From positions 2,666,001-2,730,000 of the forward strand of contig JAMSLZ010000004.1 in NCBI GenBank assembly GCA_026027325.1: DNA of 64,000 bases, given 5' to 3'. This DNA is from Actinomucor elegans. Its lineage: Eukaryota; Mucoromycota; Mucoromycetes; Mucorales; Mucoraceae. The notes below the pieces were generated by a model. It was given only the letters and a program-made list of their open reading frames with translations, searched no databases and was not told the origin of the DNA. Made by a program: the position numbers and the translations under genes. Shown piece after piece: positions 58,355 through 64,000 of this stretch (position 1 is its first letter; every line of letters begins with the position of its first letter).

Positions 58355-58631
58355 ATTGGGAATGATGTTAATATAAGAGAGAGACAGAAACACACAGAAA
58401 CAAAAAACAAAAAAAAAAGAAAAAAAAAAGGATTCTTGATAGAAAACGAGCTCCTTTTTATACTCTTGTAACTGATACTTTAATATAAGCGGTTTAAGAT
58501 GTTAAATGCGACTACCGAATAGCACAAGCAAGATCGGCTGTTTAAAACAGCGGTCCCCAATTGTTGAATTCACTGGGCTTGACCAATACCGTCAAAGCAA
58601 CCTTGTCTAGAAAGGGCTCCTGTAGATTGCG

Positions 58632-59549
58632 TTATTTGCGCTTATTTGTCTGTCGTTTACTACCTCTTGTAACTGTGTTTGTTGTGTTAGTGGATGACCT
58701 TCCCGTTCTACGACCTGCCACATTACGTTCCGGTGTAGCTTCTGATTTTCTTTGTCTAGATGTTCTTCTACTAGCTGATTTGCCTATCAAAATTTTTTTT
58801 TTTTTTTTAGTTCCTATCTTGGTCTTTTTTTTTTGGGGGGGGGGGAGAGGAGCACGAACCTTCTTCTGGCTCGGGTGTAGAAGTGATTGAATCAGCAACT
58901 GAGTTTGTTGGTGAGGCTTCACGCGTTCTTCTTGTTCGTTTGGCTGGCGGTAACTGAGGCGAAGTATGACCCGAATCTTCGTCCCGCATCGATGATACGG
59001 ATTGTTGATCATCTTGTCGATGCTCAGATATTAATTGTTCATAGTCTTCTAAAGGCAAAGTAAACTCGTTCAATAACTCGCCCTTTTTCTTTTCTTCTTC
59101 TTCACGTTCTTCTTCTTCTTGCTCTTCATCCTCTTCTTCCTACATAGGCTTTATGAGTCTTATGTTTCAAGGATTTATCCAAATTTTGGTTTTTACCAAC
59201 TCATCCAAAGCAGACATGCCGTAAAAATCACCTAATCGCTGCCAGATTTCTTTAATCGAACATGATACAGAACTGTTCTGATTGAATTGCTTTTGCACAC
59301 TAATGATTCGGAAATGTTTATGGATACCTACGTTTATTTGTTAAATATAGGTTTTTTAATCTGTACATTAATGTAATTTTTTTTACCAACTGGTTTGCAA
59401 CGCGAAATGGCATTGAGCAAAGCTAATTCCATGTCGGCATCCCATTCTTTATGGTTATAGTCAAGATTTGTATGCTGATCGCTTTCTACCTTGATTGGAT
59501 TGTCGGTATATTGACTTTCAGAGGTCTCCAGGTTACTATTCTCGCTCAT
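58632..59549 (-). CDS. eaf7: Eaf7/MRGBP-like NuA4 complex subunit
   Basis: Subunit of the NuA4 histone H4/H2A acetyltransferase, nuclear. Four exons: 59549-59387, 59327-59197, 59139-58860 and 58783-58632; 241 residues. The conserved Eaf7 (CT20) domain is split by two introns: EWDADMELALLNAISRCKPVG (35-55) and IHKHFRIISVQKQF followed by IKEIWQRLGDFYGMSALDEL. The rest is charged: an E-rich run in exon 3, then LPPAKRTRRTREASPT, and a basic C-terminal tail with ASRRTSRQRK and GSKRQTNKRK, as in other family members. The third intron is unusual in holding an 11-G run and long T runs and in starting GTTCGT; its frame and acceptor (GATAG) are good, but the donor is weak. The promoter has a paired CTCGG element. 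Confidence 0.85.
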
Positions 59550-59595
59550 TTTTTTATTTTATAATACTAGACTATGGAAAAGCAGTACGGTGTAG

Positions 59596-59634
59596 TTACC
59601 GAGAAACGCCGATGAGGTTTAAATTTCTCGGTAA
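59596..59634. promoter_or_regulatory. Paired inverted TTACCGAGAAA elements, Eaf7 promoter
   Basis: TTACCGAGAAA (59596-59606) and its perfect complement TTTCTCGGTAA (59624-59634) form an 11-bp inverted repeat with a 17-bp spacer, 47-85 bp upstream of the Eaf7 start codon. The spacing suggests two half-sites of a DNA-binding protein, not a terminator, because it lies upstream of a gene and lacks a T run. Confidence 0.45.
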
Positions 59635-60158
59635 GGTAACCCTTGTTTAAATTTCAACTAAACGCATTCTGGGTGCGTTTTTTTTAACCCGTCTATAATG
59701 TAAGTGCTCCTAATATGTCAAAGTGCATGTGTATCTTATTTTACCGGCAAAGCAAAAAAGCTCTACTGAATAGTATAGAAGCATATTGTCAGATATCCAA
59801 TACAACACTAACCCCCATTCTTATTGAAAGTTGAATGCGGCCTTTATATTGTTTGATACATAACTATTTTCCATACAAACGGTATTATATACAACTTTAT
59901 ATCGATTGGATGTTTCTGCAAGAAAGATCCAAAGATAATTATATCATTACTAAGTTGGGTTTCTGACTTTCTTACTGGTGATTCAATAATAAAATTTTTT
60001 CTGGGAAGTTAAAACAAAAAGATTTTATGCTGAATAAAGTTTGCTGTTAAAGTCAGTAAATAATTTATGTTTATTATGTGTATACTTCATAATGACAGCC
60101 TCATCCTTTTCATGTCCAAAAACTTAGGGAACTATTTTTGCAAATAATGAACACAACC

Positions 60159-60702
60159 TCAATAATCTTTTAGTGCCACTTTCTTGGCTGCTTCTTCAAT
60201 TCTATCAGCAAGAACTGCATTCTTCCCAAGAGGTATCTTATGTACTTCACCCTTAATTTTTGGCAAGCGCTCTTCAATTGGATTCAGAAAAGGCGAGTAA
60301 GGTAGTAAAAACATTGGTATATATCCATTGTCACAGACCGCTTTGAGTACCTTAGATGCTTTGTGTTTTGTGGCATTGTCGATTATAATATATTATTGTC
60401 CAATCCAAGTTTATTTAAAACTGATGCCATTTCATCCACAAATAAGAAGTGGGTTGAGCTGGTTCCATATAGTAAGTCTTTCCTCTTAGTACCAGCTGCT
60501 ACCTTTTGTCTTTTTGAGACATTGGACTTTGGTATTTGTTGAAATACTGATATAAGACCATAGGCTGATATGAAGGTTTTGATGAATTTTCGCATATCAA
60601 ACTTCTCGACCGGTGGGACTTTTCCTCAATGAAGGCTGCTGCTTCTTTTCCTTTGTCATCAAAAATACCATCACAGCCGTTTTTATAAAAAAAAAATTTC
60701 AT
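60159..60702 (-). pseudogene. Dead Tc1/mariner (DD34E) transposase, fragment 1
   Basis: The minus strand reads, with several frame changes, the C-terminal half of a transposase: FLFVDEMASVLNKLGLDNN, then after a shift near 60390 IIDNATKHKASKVLKAV, GYIPMFLLPYSPFLNPIEE, and a tail to KVALKDY and a stop at 60159. Second Asp (DNATKH) and Glu (NPIE) are separated by exactly 34 residues, the Tc1-type spacing. The upstream part (60383-60702) is also broken by at least one frame change. No terminal repeats could be fixed. This family differs from the intact element at 32320, which has an 87-residue spacing. Confidence 0.8.
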
Positions 60703-60740
60703 GTTTAAAACTAATTTAGTAATTCAAATGAAAAATATAA

Positions 60741-60998
60741 CAAACATACTTCAATAGTGACCAATTTATTGAAAGAAATAAACACTCCACTTTAACGTCA
60801 ATTACACGAACAATCGATGAATTGTATCAACTCAAACCGACAAAATCCACTGATCTGACTGTACAATACAGTAGTCGCAAGGCCAAAGGGCGGTTTTTTG
60901 TATGCCAATGGCCGACTTTTCTTATTGGACATTTAGATTGGTACACCCTCCAAGCATTTTTAAAAAAGTATTTACCAAATGCTGAACAGATACTCTAA
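60741..60998 (+). other. Unrecognised open frame without ATG
   Basis: An 85-codon open frame on the plus strand between two dead transposases. It reads NSDQFIERNKHSTLTSITRT, later KAKGRFFVCQWPTFLIGHLD, and ends in LKKYLPNAEQIL and a stop. It has no in-frame methionine, but an acceptor-like CAATAG at about 60751-60756 could make it an exon. Composition is more gene-like than the flanks. I do not recognise it. It may be an exon of a broken host gene or of another element. Confidence 0.3.
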
Positions 60999-61027
60999 GT
61001 TGATTAGGAAAAACAGCACTATAGGCT

Positions 61028-61251
61028 TCATATATCATTAGCCAAATCATCAGAAATTTCGAAAGAACTCTGTTTGATCTTATTCTTAGCTATTCACCAA
61101 AAGTTCTCAATAGAATTAAATTTAGGAGAATAAGGTGGAAGATAGATGTACTTGCACCCTTCTTCTGCGGCTATAACATTTATACCATTAACGGTATGGA
61201 TAGACGCATTGCCCATCACTAATTAAAAGCCTTTCATTTCTTTGAACCGGG
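61028..61251 (-). pseudogene. Dead Tc1/mariner (DD34E) transposase, fragment 2
   Basis: The minus strand reads FKEMKGF, stop, LVMGNASIHTVNGINVIAAE, then CKYIYLPPYSPKFNSIENFW, stop, IAKNKIKQSSFEISDDLAND and stop. This is the end of the catalytic domain of a second DD34E transposase. The second catalytic Asp has become Gly (MGN instead of MDN), and two in-frame stops (at 61223-61225 and 61094-61096) break the frame. The Glu of SIEN is kept at spacing 34. Sequence differs clearly from fragment 1, so these are two families or long-diverged copies. Confidence 0.8.
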
Positions 61252-63088
61252 TCACTTCCTTCAAAGTTTTGTTAATGAAATTAAAATATACAGGCTATAT
61301 ATAACAAGATCATAGATAATGATTTATAAACGCCTTTGTTGATAGCATTCACAAAAAAAAAGTGAGAATAAAGAATCATGCAATTATCGCTACAAAACAC
61401 TTTATAAAGACGAGTTTGTTTTATATATTTTAACATGACAATAAAATTAGGGCATCAAGGACATACATGTTAAAAGAAACAATAGAATAAAAATATGCTT
61501 GTATTTCTGAATGTATTAATATGAAGTATTACCATCAAAAGAAAAAAGCTGCATGTTTAAAGGCGAATTTTGCGTCGTTTATTTGACCTTCAAACTGATT
61601 TCGGCTCATAATCGGTGTATAATAGACTCATATTCATTGATTTTGCTTTGTAAATCGTCTATATCCGCTTCCAACAATACAACTTCGCTTGAAACCCTTC
61701 AAAACTGACTAGTTTTTCAAAATTTAACTGGTAACATCGATTTAATTTAACTAACATGATTGTATTATACTTGGTGTAAAAAAGGACACGCTATAAACGT
61801 TTTTAAAATATTATACTTAGTTTAAATTGTGATAAAAGACGATGATAACCAAATATCATCTTCAAACGCGTTATAAGAGTTCGTTCAAATGACTGTTCAA
61901 CTATTAATATATTACTAGGAGCAGTTAGTTGTAGTGTGTTGGGCGCTGTAATTGGTTGAAATCGGATTTGATATAATATGTACAATTACAAGATTTAGTA
62001 ATTGAGATGATTCTCGTTGGGCAATATATTTCCTTTTTATAGGGTGGGCCCAATGATTGTAGTATACATTCTCCAAAGATACTTTACATGGGGTTAAGGT
62101 TTGAAAACAAACTATGCGGAAAGGATCAATTGAAGCGGTAGTTCTTGCGGGGCGAAAGAATCTGGTGTTCATTATCACATCTTTTAAACTATATCCAATT
62201 TTGTATAAGCAAACGGCCATAATTGTTCTTCCATAGGCCCTTGAGAAGGCAAACCATCAATAGATGTTACCATAGTGTCGGAAAACTCTGTAATTATACA
62301 ATCTTTTTAACTAGCTTCCTGAATCAAGTATCGTACTAAAGTGAAAAGCTATTTTTCTGTGAATCCCCCAATTATCTTTGGAGAGTTGAGCTTTACAATA
62401 CGATATACAGATAGTTTCAATCCCTTTTATAATCAGAATTTTCCTTTATCAACACCCGTCTATTTAAAAGCAATAGTATAAACGTTAAAGTTTTATTTTT
62501 CTATTATTGGATCAAACAATGCGTTTTATACTACTAACTTGACTGTTGTATAATAAAATCAGTACAAACTCAATTTAATATTTGACATTCTTGTCTGTTT
62601 TTACAGATTTCTGAATTAAGTAAATATTAGAGAGTTCCAATTAAACTTTGCTTTGAGATTTTAAAATGAACATACAGCCCAAGTTTAAGGGCTCTGGGAG
62701 ATGAAGGTCTAACATGAATTCTCTTAATAGAAATGCGTTACTGGTTTATACCATTTGCTTATGGGTATACGATTTATTTTTCGAACATGTATTATATAGT
62801 AAAAAGATGCAGTTTATAGTTTATACACTTAATCATAGATCACTTTGCTGGATGAATCATTTCATTTTGACACATCACACAATCTTATTCAGCAACATTG
62901 TTTGCAGTAGATATAACGAGTATAGAGCATTAGCCACTTACACATATAGACAACACTAACAATCAATATGAAACATAGTATATTTCAAAAAAGATTCTAT
63001 CTATAAGGCTTCTTTTATTACTAATATACATTTTCATTTCTATACATAAAGGTATCAATTGGTATAATTAAACATGATTATTCTGCTT
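61252..63088. other. Intergenic, possibly old transposon debris
   Basis: AT-rich DNA without supported genes. A minus-strand frame at 61915-62220 has weak coding character (FRPARTTASIDPFRIV), but I cannot assign it. The 3' flank of the PPR gene lies at the right end. Confidence 0.4.
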
Positions 63089-64000
63089 CTAAAGACGATA
63101 TTGCATCCACTTGTATACCAAGTGAGCAGATTTAAAATCGCCAACGTTGACAAAGGCTTTCATGAATAGCTTGTAAGTAACTTCATCAGGCTCTTGGTTT
63201 TTAGAAAACAGCGTTATAAAAGCATTGTCCTTCGGATTATCTATGGATGGTTGGCGTCGAGTTTTCAACTCAATCAATTGGTGGCATAAGCTAGTGCTGG
63301 TTTCATCCAAATCTAGTCTTGGTTTCTTCTTGGCCAATGCATTCAGTATACTTGATTTATTATGTCCAGTTGTTGATTCAATGACACTCCAGACTTTTTC
63401 ACTCGACATGGACGCAGAAACTTGCATTTGCCTCCAATCCTTCCATTTATTTTGTTGTTTTAGAATATGCTGATAATTCATGGTTTTCGAATCCAACTGC
63501 AAGAAGCTTTGCACCAGCAAATTAAAAGTAACCATATCCAAATTATCCGTATTCTTCAATTCTTCCATAAACCTTTCAACTTGAGGCCAGTCTTTACGAA
63601 TAATCCAACCATTCAAGAGAGTATTGACCGTACGGGCATCCGGTTTGATGTCTTCTGATTTCAACTTTTTGAATATCTGAAAAGCACCTTCCATATTGTT
63701 AGCGCTGACAAAAGCTTTGATCATGATATTGTAAGTGACTAAATCTGGGCTCAAGCTCTGCTTTAGCATACGTGAAAAGGTTCTTTTCACTCGTGTTAGG
63801 TCGGGCCGCGGTAGTCGAGAAGCGAATCCATTCAACAAGATATTGTACGCTGATAACCCATGTAGTTCCTTTGTCGTGCAGCCTTCCGCCAGGTATTGTT
63901 TGCGATATTGCATATCCACCCAGGCTCTTTCTAATACACGCGTATCGTTGGTATTGGTAGCGCAAGACATCATGGCATAATACAGGCTGCTACTAGCACA
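63089..64000 (-). CDS. Pentatricopeptide repeat protein, 5' end outside window
   Basis: PPR proteins bind organellar RNA in a sequence-specific way, usually in mitochondria. The stop is at 63089. The frame stays open to the window edge (reading CASSSLYYAMMSCATNTND there), so the protein starts beyond 64000 and only the last 303 codons are seen. Repeats of about 35 residues are visible: AYNILLNGFA, DLVTYNIMIKAFVSANNMEGAFQIFKKL from about 63750, DARTVNTLLNGWI, DMVTFNLLVQSFLQ, and the last, DEVTYKLFMKAFVNVGDF, followed by AHLVYKWMQ. Between repeats four and five is a long non-repeat insertion (about 75 residues). The target RNA is unknown. Confidence 0.88.
   Translation of the reverse strand, partial: CASSSLYYAMMSCATNTNDTRVLERAWVDMQYRKQYLAEGCTTKELHGLSAYNILLNGFASRLPRPDLTRVKRTFSRMLKQSLSPDLVTYNIMIKAFVSANNMEGAFQIFKKLKSEDIKPDARTVNTLLNGWIIRKDWPQVERFMEELKNTDNLDMVTFNLLVQSFLQLDSKTMNYQHILKQQNKWKDWRQMQVSASMSSEKVWSVIESTTGHNKSSILNALAKKKPRLDLDETSTSLCHQLIELKTRRQPSIDNPKDNAFITLFSKNQEPDEVTYKLFMKAFVNVGDFKSAHLVYKWMQYRL

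Noticed and set aside
61915..62220. 101-codon minus-strand frame near the dead transposases
   Set aside because: No transposase, reverse transcriptase or other motif could be identified; weak coding character only.
1..64000. CRISPR arrays, tRNA and rRNA genes
   Set aside because: No regularly spaced short repeats were seen; no A/B-box pair with a cloverleaf could be found by eye; no rRNA-like segment. A tRNA search program could still find one that I missed.

Overview
The window looks like nuclear DNA from an early-diverging filamentous fungus, most likely of the Mucorales (Mucoromycota). The DNA is AT-rich. Protein genes are interrupted by many introns of about 50-70 bp with GTAAGT-like donors and TAG/CAG acceptors, often with a CTAAC-like branch site. 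The gene set is eukaryotic and fungal: Tom22, eIF3b, a velvet regulator, a Delta-12 desaturase, an Eaf7-like NuA4 subunit and a kinesin-3. I saw no rRNA, no CRISPR array and no convincing tRNA. Genus and species cannot be told from the sequence alone.

Layout. 0.6-1.3 kb: an unrecognised acidic, Ser-rich protein. 4.2-8.2 kb (minus): Tom22 and eIF3b. 10.9-14.0 kb: a type II P-type cation ATPase. 17.6-19.1 kb: a seven-exon velvet-domain protein that only appears once the introns are resolved. 20.7-35.8 kb is the most unusual segment. It holds two nearly identical, inverted copies of a BAG-domain co-chaperone gene, each about 1.9 kb, facing away from a 9.6-kb interior. The interior carries a small unrecognised spliced gene, mitochondrial pyruvate carrier 2, the SUMO E2 Ubc9 and a GT31 glycosyltransferase. 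The right-hand BAG copy is split upstream of its core promoter by a complete Tc1/mariner-type transposon of 1.7 kb with terminal inverted repeats and a TA duplication. The left-hand copy preserves the empty target site. 37.4-48.0 kb (minus): a soluble fumarate reductase fused to cytochrome b5, a full kinesin-3 (motor, FHA, PH) and a glycerol-3-phosphate acyltransferase. 51.0-59.6 kb: a mitochondrial-type seryl-tRNA synthetase with an apparent frameshift, a divergent glycosyltransferase-like protein, tubulin cofactor E, the Delta-12 desaturase and Eaf7. 60.1-61.3 kb: remains of two dead DD34E transposases. 63.1-64.0 kb: a PPR protein that runs off the right edge.

These are mostly unrelated housekeeping genes, as is usual in a fungal chromosome, and not one pathway. 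Loose functional groups are mitochondrial (Tom22, MPC2, SerRS, PPR), lipid (acyltransferase, desaturase) and cytoskeletal (kinesin-3, tubulin cofactor E). No defence system or biosynthetic cluster was recognised. The most informative features are the inverted BAG duplication with its dated transposon insertion, two frame-disrupted genes that need an RNA or re-sequencing check, a CTCGG motif shared by several promoters, and a degenerate dispersed repeat.
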